A stretch of DNA of 64,000 bases from Truepera radiovictrix DSM 17093 (GCF_000092425.1 NC_014221.1:997001-1061000), one strand, 5' to 3'; shown: positions 16,058 through 24,985, numbered from the stretch's first letter. Numbers and translations are program-made. Notes: generated by a model from the letters alone, not told the origin.

Positions 16058-16104
16058 CGGGTCTATGACCCGTATCCCGACTTTCAGTCGCTCTTTCAAA
16101 CCCT

Positions 16105-16118
16105 CCGACTTTAGTCGG
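16105..16118 (+). repeat. Right-end hairpin of the IS element
   Basis: CCGAC-TTTA-GTCGG, with the same loop as the left-end hairpin. A similar but less perfect CGAC/GTCG pair lies just before it at 16078-16090. Confidence 0.75.
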
Positions 16119-16266
16119 TGGTTGTTTAGTTGCTGCCCCCTCCGTGCGCAAACCGTAAGTCGTCGCTTTAATAAGGCAAGTTTGCTTGTTCAAGCGTATA
16201 AGAGGGATAAACACTTACGCAATCAAAAATCTAACGTTATAGACACAATTGACGGCTTGCCGGATC

Positions 16267-16689
16267 TCACACAAAAGGCGACCGCACCACCGTATCACCG
16301 TAGTATTGTCCGGCGTTTAGGTCCTCTGACCACAGCGTGCTGGCGCCTAGCTCGAGCGCGCTATTTAGAACCATCGCGTCCCAAAAGGAAAGTTGGTGTG
16401 CTGCCTGCAAATCGATAGCGGCGAGCACCGACGCGCTTGTTGGGGCGTGGACCACCCAGAGGCTGTAATCTTCGACCGCCTGCCGCGCTGTTGGGACGTC
16501 TAGAGGTTTGGAGAGCTTACGCGTCGCGTTGACGTAAAACTCTTGCAGCACCTGCACGCTTAAGCAACCGCTACGCGCCTCCCAGAGTCGGGAAAGCAGC
16601 GCCGCGGCGCGCGCCTGCTTCTCCGGCTCGCTGTGATCTACCGCGTAGAGCAGAATGTTAGTGTCTACGAACTCGGGGCTAACGCTCAT
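16267..16689 (-). CDS. VapC-type PIN-domain toxin
   Basis: Probable tRNA- or rRNA-cleaving ribonuclease toxin, 140 residues. PIN acidic residues: D in FVDTNILLY, E in LQEFYVNATRK, D in SFWDAMVLNSAL and D in LWSEDLNAGQ. ATG 16689 lies inside the 3' end of the antitoxin gene (11-base overlap), typical of vapBC. The gene is intact. It sits next to an IS element and decayed genes in an AT-richer patch. Confidence 0.9.
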   Translation of the reverse strand: MSVSPEFVDTNILLYAVDHSEPEKQARAAALLSRLWEARSGCLSVQVLQEFYVNATRKLSKPLDVPTARQAVEDYSLWVVHAPTSASVLAAIDLQAAHQLSFWDAMVLNSALELGASTLWSEDLNAGQYYGDTVVRSPFV

Positions 16690-16921
16690 GCAGCGTTTCG
16701 CGTGAGGCGAACGCTTCGCCCTCATGGCGCAGCTTTCTCCCGGAGCGCATCAAGGCTTGCTGCCGCTCCCAAGCGGCGTTATAGGCTTCGTTTCCGCTGG
16801 TGATGCGGGTTAGGCTCTCGATGACCAAAGCCGTCATGCTGGTGCCGCGCTCCGCCGCAACCTGCTTAGCCTTCTTCAGCAGCGCTTTGGGGATGCGAAG
16901 AGTTACGTTCTGGGTTTCCAT
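16679..16921 (-). CDS. VapB-type antitoxin, ribbon-helix-helix
   Basis: Antitoxin of 80 residues for the overlapping PIN toxin. The start METQNVTLRIPKALLKKAKQVAAERGTSMTALV is a ribbon-helix-helix DNA-binding region; the tail (HEGEAFASRETLHER) would bind the toxin. ATG 16921 is chosen because a TACAAT box ends five bases upstream, so the mRNA is probably leaderless. Autoregulation is likely at the palindrome 16940-16959. Confidence 0.85.
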   Translation of the reverse strand: METQNVTLRIPKALLKKAKQVAAERGTSMTALVIESLTRITSGNEAYNAAWERQQALMRSGRKLRHEGEAFASRETLHER

Positions 16922-16926
16922 GCTTG

Positions 16927-16959
16927 ATTGTAGCACGTATTGCACGTCACTATGTGCAA
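16927..16959 (-). promoter_or_regulatory. vapBC promoter and palindromic operator
   Basis: TACAAT as -10 on the minus strand (16932-16927), five bases before the ATG. Upstream is TTGCAC-8 bases-GTGCAA (16940-16945 and 16954-16959), a fitting operator for a dimeric RHH antitoxin; a further GCACGT copy lies at 16933-16938. Confidence 0.55.
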
Positions 16960-17127
16960 AGATTGCGATAAGAGAGGGCTGACTGGTTGAATTTAAGGTT
17001 AGAGGGTGCTTGAGGGTAGTGCATGCGCCGTGGGGTCGGGTTGTCGGAGGACGGTGCAGGAAGAGCGATCTTTTCACGGTTAGCCAATAGCACGTATCAT
17101 GACTACAGGCCAGATAAGCTGATTCAC

Positions 17128-18228
17128 ATGAGCGACTTCCTCACCGAGTCAGGCACCTCTACCCAGGCGTTTGAGCTCGGCCTCTACTCGTTCGCCGACT
17201 GGACCCCGGACCCCGCCACGGGCGACCGCGTCCCGCCCGAGAGGCGTCTGCGCGACCTGCTCGAGGAGATTGAGCTTGCCGACCAGGTGGGCCTAGACGT
17301 CTTCGGCCTCGGCGAACACCACCGCCCCGAGTACCTCTCGTCGGCGCCGGCGGTGATCTTGGCGGCGGCGGCGGCCCGCACGAAGCGCATCCGGCTCTCG
17401 AGCGCCGTGACGGTGTTAAGCTCCGACGACCCGGTGCGGGTGTTTCAAGACTTCGCCACCCTCGATCTGCTCTCGGGGGGCCGCGCGGAGATCATCGCGG
17501 GGCGTGGGTCGTTTATCGAGTCGTTTCCGCTCTTCGGCTACGACCTCAAGGACTACGACGCGCTCTTCGCCGAGAAGTTGGCGCTGCTGCTCGAGCTCCG
17601 CCGCAGCGAGCGCGTCACCTGGTCGGGGCAGCACCGCCCGCCGATACCCAACCTCGGCGTCTACCCGCGCCCCCTGCAGGAGCCCCTGCCGGTATGGCTC
17701 GCGGTCGGCGGCACCCCCGCCTCGGCGGTGCGCGCCGGGACGCTCGCGTTGCCGCTCGCTCTAGCCATCATCGGCGGGCTGCCCGAGCGCTTCGTGAGCG
17801 TCGTGGAGCTCTACCGCCGCGCCGCGCAGGGGGCGGGGCACGACCCCGCGCGGCTGCCGGTCAGCCTCAACATGCACGGCTTCGTCGCCGACGACGCGCG
17901 GCGGGCCGCCGACCTCTTCTTCCCGCCCTACGCCGCTGTGATGGACCGCATCGGCCGTGAGCGCGGTTGGTCGGGGATGACGCGCGCGCAGTTCGACGCC
18001 TCGTGTACGCTGCGCGGCGCCAACGTGGTTGGCGACCCCGAAGCGGTGACTGAAAAGATCCTCTTTCACCACCGCCTCTTCGGCCACCAACGGCTCTTGC
18101 TGCAGCTGACCGTCGGGACGCTGCCGCACCGCGAGGTGCTGCGCGCCATCGAGCTCCTAGGAACCAAGGTCGCCCCGGTCGTGCGCGAGGAGATCGCGCG
18201 GCGCACGCCCGCGGCGCTGCGGGGCTAG
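17128..18228 (+). CDS. LLM class flavin-dependent oxidoreductase
   Basis: Luciferase-like monooxygenase of 366 residues (TIM barrel using FMN or F420). Motifs include [56 protein letters not shown], split by the usual strand order, then [10 protein letters not shown] and [22 protein letters not shown] 17128 starts [10 protein letters not shown]; the longer frame upstream lacks coding character. TATCAT at 17095-17100 could be a -10. Substrate unknown. Convergent with the peptide ABC genes, with only six bases between. Confidence 0.85.
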   Translation: MSDFLTESGTSTQAFELGLYSFADWTPDPATGDRVPPERRLRDLLEEIELADQVGLDVFGLGEHHRPEYLSSAPAVILAAAAARTKRIRLSSAVTVLSSDDPVRVFQDFATLDLLSGGRAEIIAGRGSFIESFPLFGYDLKDYDALFAEKLALLLELRRSERVTWSGQHRPPIPNLGVYPRPLQEPLPVWLAVGGTPASAVRAGTLALPLALAIIGGLPERFVSVVELYRRAAQGAGHDPARLPVSLNMHGFVADDARRAADLFFPPYAAVMDRIGRERGWSGMTRAQFDASCTLRGANVVGDPEAVTEKILFHHRLFGHQRLLLQLTVGTLPHREVLRAIELLGTKVAPVVREEIARRTPAALRG

Positions 18229-18234
18229 CGGGGG

Positions 18235-19122
18235 TCAGTGCGTTCGGGGGTCGAGGACGTCGCGGAGCCAGTCGCCCAGGAAGATCAGCGACAGGCAGAG
18301 CAGGGTGATAAAGAGCCCCGGAAAGGTCGCCACCCACCAGGCGGTCGCGAGGTAGTCGCGCCCGTCGGCGAGCATCCGGCCCCAGGTGACGGTCGGCGGT
18401 TGCACACCCAACCCGAGGTAGGACAGGGCGGCCTCGAGGATGATCACCGCCGCGACGTCGAGGGTGGCGATCACGATGATGGGCGCCAGGATGTTGGTCA
18501 GCACGTGTTTGAGGAGCGTCTTTAGGGCGCGCTGCCCGGAGGCCCTCGAGGCCTCGACGAACTCGCGCTCCTTGATCGCCAGCACCTCCCCGCGCACGAC
18601 GCGCGCGAAGGTCGTCCAGTTGATGAGCCCGATGACCAAAATCAGCAGCGTCAAACTGGGGCCGAAGACGCCCAGCACGGTTAAGTACAAGAGCACGTTG
18701 GGGATAGCGATGAGCGTGTCCACCAGGCGCATGCTCAGGGTGTCCCACCACCCGCCGAAGTAGCCCGAGACGAGCCCCACGCTGACGCCGAGGGTGGCCG
18801 AGAGCGCCACCCCGCCGAGCCCGACGATCAGGGCGACGCGGCTGCCGTAGACGAGGCGGCTCAGCAGGTCGCGCCCCAGATGGTCGGTGCCGAGGAGGAA
18901 GCGGGTCCCCGCAGCGCTCTCGGTAAGGGGCGGCTCGAGGCGGTGCAAGAGCTGCGCCTCGGCGGGGTTGAAGGGCGCCAAGTAGGGGGCAAAGAGCGCC
19001 ATCAGCACGAAAGCGAGCAGGACGAGCGCGCCTAAAACCGCCAGCGGGCTTCGCCAGAACTGCCGCCACGCGCGGCGGCCGCGCACGCTCGCGGCGCGAG
19101 GTTCGGTCGCCGCGCCCGTCAC
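18235..19122 (-). CDS. ABC transporter permease, DppC/OppC type
   Basis: Second permease of a dipeptide/oligopeptide or nickel-type importer, 295 residues. The N-terminal helix region is followed by the family's HLLGTDHLGRD-like stretch (RFLLGTDHLGRDLLSRLVYGSR) and the ATPase-docking loop EFVEASRASGQRALKTLLKHVLTN. GTG 19122 overlaps the upstream permease stop (GTGA), showing coupling. The third gene of a binding-protein, B, C operon. No ATPase genes follow, so they must be elsewhere. Confidence 0.9.
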   Translation of the reverse strand: MTGAATEPRAASVRGRRAWRQFWRSPLAVLGALVLLAFVLMALFAPYLAPFNPAEAQLLHRLEPPLTESAAGTRFLLGTDHLGRDLLSRLVYGSRVALIVGLGGVALSATLGVSVGLVSGYFGGWWDTLSMRLVDTLIAIPNVLLYLTVLGVFGPSLTLLILVIGLINWTTFARVVRGEVLAIKEREFVEASRASGQRALKTLLKHVLTNILAPIIVIATLDVAAVIILEAALSYLGLGVQPPTVTWGRMLADGRDYLATAWWVATFPGLFITLLCLSLIFLGDWLRDVLDPRTH

Positions 19123-20039
19123 GCGTACTGGATCCGGGGGTCGATGAGGGCGTAGAGCAGGTCGACGAGCAAGTTGGCGACCATGACGATGAGCGCGACC
19201 ACGATGACGACTGTCTGCACGACCGCCATGTCGCGGATGTTGATCGCCTGGATTGCCAGGAGGCCGATCCCCGGCCAAGCGAAGACCTGCTCGGTCACCA
19301 CCGCGCCCGCCATGAGCGTCGCGACCTGCAGGCCGAGCACCGTGACGTAGGCGATGAGCGCGTTGCGAATCGCGTGCTTAAAGAGCACCACCCGTTCGCG
19401 CAGCCCCTTGGCGCGGGCCGTGCGGACAAAGTCCTGGCTCAAAACCTCGAGCATGGTCGAGCGCAGAAGCCGCATGAGTAGCGCCGCGAGCGCGGTGCCG
19501 AGGGTGAGTGCGGGGAGCACGAGGTGCGCGGTCGTGCCCCGCCCCGAGACCGGAAACCACCGCAGGTGCACCCCGAAGACCAAAATCAGCATGATGCCGA
19601 GCCAGAAGTTGGGCATGGCTTGGCCCAGCACGGCGAAGCTCGTGGCGCCGTAGTCCGGCAGCCGGCCCCGCCGGGTCGCCGCCAGGATGCCCAGGGGTAG
19701 CGAGATGAGCACGGCGACGAGGATAGAGGCGGCGGCGAGCTCGAGCGTCGCGGGCAGGCGCTCTAACACCACGGGGAGCGCGGCTTGGCCGCGGTAGCGG
19801 ATGGAGGTGCCGAAGTCGCCGCGCAAAAGGTCGCGCAAAAAGCGCGCGTACTGCTCCGGCAGGGGGCGGTCGAGCCCCAGACTTTCGCGGAGCTGCGCGA
19901 CCTGCTCGGGCGGGGCGTCTTCGGGCAAGAGCAGGGTCACCGGGTCGCCGGAGACGCGGACCAAAAAGAAGATAATCAGGGTGACGCCAAAGAGCACCGG
20001 GATCATCTGCAAAATGCGGCGAACGATAAAGACGCCCAT
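19119..20039 (-). CDS. ABC transporter permease, DppB/OppB type
   Basis: First permease of the peptide-type importer, 306 residues. Starts MGVFIVRRILQMIPVLFGVTLIIFFLVR, the classic DppB start; later ARAKGLRERVVLFKHAIRNAL is the ATPase-docking loop. Stop overlaps the start of the DppC-type gene. It is separated from the upstream binding-protein gene by 313 bases holding large hairpins, which may lower permease expression relative to the binding protein. Confidence 0.9.
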   Translation of the reverse strand: MGVFIVRRILQMIPVLFGVTLIIFFLVRVSGDPVTLLLPEDAPPEQVAQLRESLGLDRPLPEQYARFLRDLLRGDFGTSIRYRGQAALPVVLERLPATLELAAASILVAVLISLPLGILAATRRGRLPDYGATSFAVLGQAMPNFWLGIMLILVFGVHLRWFPVSGRGTTAHLVLPALTLGTALAALLMRLLRSTMLEVLSQDFVRTARAKGLRERVVLFKHAIRNALIAYVTVLGLQVATLMAGAVVTEQVFAWPGIGLLAIQAINIRDMAVVQTVVIVVALIVMVANLLVDLLYALIDPRIQYA

Positions 20040-20176
20040 AGCACCTCGTTTACGTTTTCGTGCTGATACGCCTTCGGAGCGGACGGTTCAGCCTTCGGTC
20101 CGAGCCGGAATGGGGTGGTGAAGTGCAAGGTAGCGAGCGCTCTGGCTACCTCACTGTTGGATGGTCGTGGCGACGA

Positions 20177-20268
20177 GCGAAGCCGGTAGCGCGGGGCACG
20201 CTGAGGCGACGTTGCGCGCCGCAACGAAGCCATCTCGTTTCAGCGTGCTGCTGTGGAGACGGCTTCGC
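20177..20268 (-). repeat. Three-tier nested inverted repeat (92 bases)
   Basis: Outer arms 20177-20184/20261-20268 (8 bp), middle arms 20196-20204/20240-20248 (9 bp), inner arms 20211-20216/20220-20225 (6 bp, 3-base loop), all perfectly complementary. A structured RNA or REP-like element. Confidence 0.75.
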
Positions 20269-20326
20269 AGGGCTGGTTTGAACGGCTCTGTTAAAGGCAG
20301 CGTAAGGGTGCAACAAGATAACGTCA

Positions 20327-20344
20327 GGCCGGTGTGACCCGGCC
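20327..20344 (-). terminator. Hairpin after peptide-binding protein gene
   Basis: GGCCGG/CCGGCC arms with a 6-base loop, 8 bases after the stop. No T-run, so probably partial termination or 3'-end protection. Confidence 0.45.
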
Positions 20345-20352
20345 CGACAGGC

Positions 20353-21870
20353 TTAGCTCGCCGGTTCGGCCTCATACATCCACAGGAGTTCGTCGAGGCG
20401 CGGCTCCCAGATGATCTCGGTGCTCACGCCCGCTTGGTTTTCGAGCTGGAAGAGGGTGATCATGGGGCGCTCTTCGACCAGGATGTCGAAGGCTTGGGCG
20501 AAGAGTTCGGCGCGCCGTTCGGGGTCGAGTTCGACCAAGCCCTCGTTGACGAGCGCGTCGAAGTCCTCGTTGCACCACCCCGTGCGCCCGAAGTAGGTGC
20601 CGCCGCAGAGCATCGGCGTGAGCGCCAAAGAGGCGTCGAACATCGAGTTGGACAGCCCGATAAAACCCAGGTTCTCGATGTTCTCGGCGTCCCAGACCCG
20701 CTCTAGGTAGGCGCTCCACTCGAGCACCTCGACGCGGGCGTTGATGCCGACCTCTTGCAGCAGCGCGCCGGTGATCTCCAAAAGCTCCGAGTCGAGCGGG
20801 TAGCGGCCCAAGGGGCCCTGCAGCGTGATCTCGAGCTCCCCGGGGCCGTAGCCCGCCTCCTCCAAGAGCGCGGCGGCGCGCTCGGGGTCGTAGTTGTACG
20901 CGCCGTAGAGCTCCATCGGGGCGGCGTCGATACCCGGCGTGACGCGGCTCAGCGTGGGGGCGCCCAAGCCACCCATGACCGCGTCGACCAAGAGTTGGTC
21001 GTTGATGGCGTAGTCGATGGCCTCGCGCACGCGCGGGTCGCTCGTGGCGCGGCCCTCTTCGGTGTTGACCAGAAACATCATCACGCGCGGGGTCGGCCAC
21101 GGCAGCAAGGTCGCCTGACCGCTCGCTTCGACCCGTGCGGAGTCCTGTACGGGGATGTTGGTCGCGATATGCACGCCGCCCGTGAGAAGTTCGCCGACCC
21201 GCGTCGAGTCCTCGGGGATGGTGCGGTGCACGAGCCGGTCCCAGACGGGGCGGCCGCGCCAGTGGTCGTCGAACGCCTCTAGGATGACGCGGTCGTCGCG
21301 GATCCACTGCACGAAGCGAAACGGGCCGGTGCCGATGGGATCAGTTGCGAAGCCGTCCCAGCCGACCGCTTCGATGTGGTGCTTGGGCAGGATGCTCGAG
21401 CCGATGCGGCTTAGGCGGTTGAGCAAGATGGGGTCGGGTTCGTGGGTGTGGATGACGACCTCGTAGTCGCTTACGACCTCGACCTCGCGGATGGTGTTGT
21501 AGTTGTTGTGCTCTTGCAACGAGGTGTCGGTGGCGACGCGCTCCAAGGTGAACTTGACGTCCTCGGCGGTGAAGGTCTCGCCGTCGTGCCACAAGACCCC
21601 CTCGCGCAGGGTAAAGCGCCAGGCGGTCTCGCCGTCTTGCTCCCACGCGGTCGCTAAGGCCGGTTGCAGCTCCCCGTCGCGGTCACGCATCACCAGGTAG
21701 TCAAACAGGTTGACGTGCACCGCCTCGACCGCCGTGGTGTTGTGGTCGTGCACGTCGAAGCCGGGGATGTCGATCCCCTGGGCGATGACGATCTCGCGCT
21801 CCTGGGCGCTCGCTACCCCGACCAAGGCGAATAAAAAACCGACAAATAGCATCTTTATGCTTCGGCGCAT
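20353..21870 (-). CDS. ABC transporter substrate-binding protein, peptide/nickel family 5
   Basis: Periplasmic binding protein of 505 residues, the usual length. Signal peptide to about residue 22 (FALVGVASAQ). Family 5 features: PALATAWEQDGETAWRFTLREGVLWHDGETFTAEDVKFTLERV and, later, DPIGTGPFRFVQW. It heads an operon with DppB- and DppC-type permeases. The ligand may be a peptide or another small solute; two M20 peptidases lie divergently just upstream, which favours peptides or acyl-amino acids. Confidence 0.9.
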   Translation of the reverse strand: MRRSIKMLFVGFLFALVGVASAQEREIVIAQGIDIPGFDVHDHNTTAVEAVHVNLFDYLVMRDRDGELQPALATAWEQDGETAWRFTLREGVLWHDGETFTAEDVKFTLERVATDTSLQEHNNYNTIREVEVVSDYEVVIHTHEPDPILLNRLSRIGSSILPKHHIEAVGWDGFATDPIGTGPFRFVQWIRDDRVILEAFDDHWRGRPVWDRLVHRTIPEDSTRVGELLTGGVHIATNIPVQDSARVEASGQATLLPWPTPRVMMFLVNTEEGRATSDPRVREAIDYAINDQLLVDAVMGGLGAPTLSRVTPGIDAAPMELYGAYNYDPERAAALLEEAGYGPGELEITLQGPLGRYPLDSELLEITGALLQEVGINARVEVLEWSAYLERVWDAENIENLGFIGLSNSMFDASLALTPMLCGGTYFGRTGWCNEDFDALVNEGLVELDPERRAELFAQAFDILVEERPMITLFQLENQAGVSTEIIWEPRLDELLWMYEAEPAS

Positions 21871-22046
21871 CGATCCTCCCGAGCTGTGGCGTGTTTGCGA
21901 AGTGACGAGGGCTTACCCCCCGAGTCTATAACCAACGGCGCTCCGGATGCAACCGCGCTGCCGCACGGGCTTCCGGCGCACCCCGAAGGGGCCGGATTTG
22001 GGTGAGCGCGCGCGGGGGGTGTATAAACGCAAGCGAGGTGGATAAC

Positions 22047-23399
22047 GTGCTCGAGGCCGTCTTCGACAAGATAGACCAGAACGCGCAACTGTATACGACG
22101 TGGCTGCAGGAGCTGTGCCGCCAGCCGAGCGTGGCGGCGCAAAACCGCGGCATGGCGGAGACCGCGGCGCTCGTCGCGCGCCTTTTGGAGGCGGTGGGGG
22201 CGCGCGCCGAGCGCGTCCCCACCGCGGGCTTTCCGGTGGTTTACGGCGAGCTGCAACAGGGCGCGCCGGGGGCGAGGACGCTCGCCTTTTACAACCACTA
22301 CGACGTGCAGCCCGAGGACCCGCTCGAGGCGTGGGACAGCCCGCCGTTTGCCGCCGAGATCCGCGGCGGGCACCTCTACGCGCGCGGCGCCGCCGACAAC
22401 AAGGGCAACCTCGCCGCGCGCCTCGCGGCGGTGCACGCCTATCGGCAGGTGGGCGCGCTCCCCGTGAACCTCAAGTTCATCGTCGAGGGGGAGGAGGAGA
22501 TCGGCTCCCCGAACATCGCCGCCTTCGCCGCGGCCCACCCCGACAAGGTGCGCGCGGACGGTTGCGTGTGGGAGTTTGGTTACAAAAACCCCGACGGGCA
22601 GCTGCAGGTGAGCTTGGGCGTCAAAGGCATGTGCTACGTCGAACTGCGGGTGCGGGGCGCCAACACCGACCTGCACTCGGCGAACGCGGCGGTGGTCGAA
22701 AACCCGGCGTGGCGGCTCGTGTGGGCGCTCGCGACGCTTAAAGGCACCGACGAGCGGGTGTTGATCGAGGGCTTTTACGACCGCGTGTTGCCGCCCTCGG
22801 CGGAAGAGGTGGCGCTCCTCGACGAGATGGCCTACAACGAGGCCGAGACCCTAGAGCAGCTGGGGTTGGGGTCGTTTTTGGGCGGTCGGACGGGGCGCGA
22901 CCTCAAAGAGGCGCTGGTGTTCGGACCGACCTGCACCATCTGCGGGCTCAGCGCGGGGTACAGCGGGCCGGGCACCAAGACGGTCTTGCCCGCGACCGCG
23001 AGCGCCAAACTCGACTTCCGGCTCGTCCCCGACCAGGACCCGCACGAGGTCTTGGCGGCGCTGCGCCGTCACCTGGACGCGCGCGGCTTCGGGGACATCG
23101 AGGTGACGCCCTACTCGCTCGAGCACCCCGCCAAGACCGACCTAGGCGCGCCGCTGATTGAGACCGTGTTGGCCCAAGCGCGCCGGGTCTACGGCCGCGA
23201 GGCGACCGTGAACCGCCTCTCGCCGGGCACCGGGCCGATGTATCCGCTCTGCCAGGCGCAGGGGGTGCCCGCCGTGTCGTTCGGCGTCGGGCATGCGGGC
23301 TCGAACAACCACGCGCCGAACGAGAACATCGCGCTCCAGGACTTTATCGACGGCATCAAGATGGTCGCCGCCGTGATCCACGGCTTCGGGGCAGCGTGA
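22047..23399 (+). CDS. M20 family dipeptidase
   Basis: Zinc-dependent metallopeptidase of 450 residues. GTG 22047 follows GAGGTGG at 22035-22041 (a TATAAA lies at 22022). Metal ligands: H and D in NHYDVQPED, D in GAADNKGN, E in VEGEEEIGS, and a C-terminal His in NNHAPNEN. The dimerisation domain follows VSLGVKGMCYVELRV. Family members cleave dipeptides or acyl-amino acids. Overlaps the next M20 gene by four bases (GTGA). Divergent from the peptide-binding protein. Confidence 0.9.
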   Translation: MLEAVFDKIDQNAQLYTTWLQELCRQPSVAAQNRGMAETAALVARLLEAVGARAERVPTAGFPVVYGELQQGAPGARTLAFYNHYDVQPEDPLEAWDSPPFAAEIRGGHLYARGAADNKGNLAARLAAVHAYRQVGALPVNLKFIVEGEEEIGSPNIAAFAAAHPDKVRADGCVWEFGYKNPDGQLQVSLGVKGMCYVELRVRGANTDLHSANAAVVENPAWRLVWALATLKGTDERVLIEGFYDRVLPPSAEEVALLDEMAYNEAETLEQLGLGSFLGGRTGRDLKEALVFGPTCTICGLSAGYSGPGTKTVLPATASAKLDFRLVPDQDPHEVLAALRRHLDARGFGDIEVTPYSLEHPAKTDLGAPLIETVLAQARRVYGREATVNRLSPGTGPMYPLCQAQGVPAVSFGVGHAGSNNHAPNENIALQDFIDGIKMVAAVIHGFGAA

Positions 23400-24577
23400 G
23401 CGGGTCCGGGGCGGCCGAAGCGTTGGGGGCGCGCCTCAGCGCGTGGCGCCGCCGCCTGCACCGATACCCCGAACTCGCCTTCGAGGAGACCCGTACGGCG
23501 GCTTTCGTCGCCGAGACGCTGCGCGGCGTGGGCCTGGGCGTGCAGACCGGCGTCGGCAAGACGGGGGTGGTCGCGCTCGTCGAGGGGCGCGCGCCGGGGC
23601 CGACGGTCGCGCTGCGCGCCGACATGGACGCGCTGCCCGTTCAGGACGAGAAGAGCGCCCCTTACGCCTCCGCGCACCCCGGCAAGATGCACGGCTGCGG
23701 CCACGACGCCCACACCGCCATGCTCTTGGGGGCGGCGCACCTGCTCGCCGCGCGGCCACCAGGGCGCGGGAACGTCAAGCTCATCTTTCAACCCGCCGAG
23801 GAGGGGCTCGCGGGGGCGGCGGCGATCATCGCGGACGGGGTGCTTAGCGGCCCCGAGGTGGCCGCTATCTTTGCCATCCACGTCCACCCCACCGTCGAGG
23901 TCGGTTACGCGAGCGTCTGTCCCGGGCAGAGCAGCGCCGCGAGCGACACCTTCGACCTCACCATCGTGGGGGAGGGGGGGCACGCGGCGCACCCGCACCT
24001 CTCGGTCGACGCCATCACCGTGGCGGCGGCGGTCGTCACGGCGCTGCAGCAGCTCGTCAGCCGCCAGACGAACCCGCTGCACCCGCTGGTCATCACGGTC
24101 GGCAAGATCGCCGGCGGCGCCGCGCGCAACGTGATCGCGCCGAGCGTGCGCCTCGAGGGAACCGTCCGCTCGCTGCACCCGGAGCTCCGGGAGCGGGTGC
24201 CGGTGCTCTTGGAGCGGCTCGTGCGCGGCGTCTGCGAGGCGTTCGGCGCCGATTACCGGCTCGAGTACCGCCACGGCTACCCGTCTGTGTATAACGACCC
24301 CGCGCTCCTGCCCTTTTTGGAGGCGGCCACCCTCGAGGTGCTGGGGCCGGGCCGCCTCAGCGTCCGCGAGCCCTCGCTGGGAGGTGAGGACTTCGCCTAC
24401 TACACGCAGCGCGTGCCGGGGCTTATCTTCCGCTTAGGCACTCGTGGTGACGATGAAAGCACCCGCTACCCGCTACATCACCCCAAGTTCGACCTCGACG
24501 AGGCGGCGCTGCCTTTGGGGAGCGCGCTACACGCCGAACTCGCCTACCGCTACCTCGAGGGTGCAAGCTCGCTCTGA
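23396..24577 (+). CDS. M20 family amidohydrolase (aminoacylase / IAA-amino-acid hydrolase type)
   Basis: Metal-dependent amidohydrolase of 393 residues. ALRADMDALPVQD and MHGCGHDAHTAMLLGAAHLL carry the metal ligands (Cys, His, Asp), FQPAEEGLAGA the catalytic Glu, and LGGEDFAYY a further ligand near the end. Family members deacylate N-acyl amino acids. Coupled to the preceding dipeptidase gene; the pair may process peptides brought in by the neighbouring importer. A perfect hairpin follows. Confidence 0.9.
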   Translation: MSGSGAAEALGARLSAWRRRLHRYPELAFEETRTAAFVAETLRGVGLGVQTGVGKTGVVALVEGRAPGPTVALRADMDALPVQDEKSAPYASAHPGKMHGCGHDAHTAMLLGAAHLLAARPPGRGNVKLIFQPAEEGLAGAAAIIADGVLSGPEVAAIFAIHVHPTVEVGYASVCPGQSSAASDTFDLTIVGEGGHAAHPHLSVDAITVAAAVVTALQQLVSRQTNPLHPLVITVGKIAGGAARNVIAPSVRLEGTVRSLHPELRERVPVLLERLVRGVCEAFGADYRLEYRHGYPSVYNDPALLPFLEAATLEVLGPGRLSVREPSLGGEDFAYYTQRVPGLIFRLGTRGDDESTRYPLHHPKFDLDEAALPLGSALHAELAYRYLEGASSL

Positions 24578-24599
24578 GGCTCGGATACGCGAGACGTAC

Positions 24600-24626
24600 C
24601 GTCCGCTCCCCTGGGGAGCGGACGGT
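24600..24626 (+). terminator. Perfect palindromic hairpin after M20 pair
   Basis: A 27-base palindrome with 13-base arms around a single T, starting CCGTCCGC and ending GCGGACGG, then TTGTTGG. A strong stem but a poor T-run. Confidence 0.65.
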
Positions 24627-24924
24627 TGTTGGACCATGCTGCCGTTCGAAGCTGTAGGCTGCCAGGCTAAGCAGTTGAAGCGGCGTCGCTAACGCTATAG
24701 CGCGTCCAGATACCGGCTTTCCCGCGCAGGGGTGAGGGTGCTGCTCCCAGGCCTACCCGACCCGCGACACTCCGACGACCTCAACGCTGTAACCAACGGG
24801 CTCGCGTTCTGGAACGCAGTTCGGCGTGGCGCACCCCCACAGGGCGGTGCGTGGCTGGAGGCTGCGTGTAACTGGTGGTGGGGCGGTTGTATAGCGGTTG
24901 TGTACCCGGGTCGCGCTCCGCGAA
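24627..24924. other. Intergenic region before the LacI operon
   Basis: About 300 bases with no convincing gene or motif; an open plus-strand frame here lacks a ribosome site and coding character. Confidence 0.3.
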
Positions 24925-24953
24925 TTGACAGCGCCCACCTGGGGCGTCATACT
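24925..24953 (+). promoter_or_regulatory. Promoter of the LacI-family operon
   Basis: TTGACA (24925-24930), a 17-base spacer, CATACT (24948-24953). Transcription would start near 24960, just before the operator. Confidence 0.75.
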
Positions 24954-24965
24954 AGAGGAACAATA

Positions 24966-24985
24966 AAGTGTAAACGTTTACACTT
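24966..24985 (+). promoter_or_regulatory. LacI-family operator, perfect 20-bp palindrome
   Basis: AAGTGTAAAC-GTTTACACTT, with the central CG and the TAAACGTTTA core typical of LacI/GalR-family sites. It sits immediately after the promoter, so binding by the product of the downstream gene should block transcription. Confidence 0.85.

Larger units (their letters stand above)
15580..16130 (+). mobile_element. IS200/IS605-family element, tnpA only
   Basis: A tnpA gene flanked by two small imperfect-palindrome hairpins sharing the loop TTTA: CCGCC/GGCGG at 15588-15601 and CCGAC/GTCGG at 16105-16118. This is the organisation of IS200/IS605 elements, which lack terminal inverted repeats and carry subterminal hairpins read by the transposase. 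No tnpB is present. Exact ends cannot be fixed; the limits given are approximate. Confidence 0.8.
20040..20352 (-). other. Structured intergenic region between binding protein and permease
   Basis: 313 bases without a gene. It carries a hairpin right after the upstream stop (20327-20344) and a three-tier nested inverted repeat (20177-20268). Read on the minus strand it lies in the operon mRNA. Confidence 0.6.
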
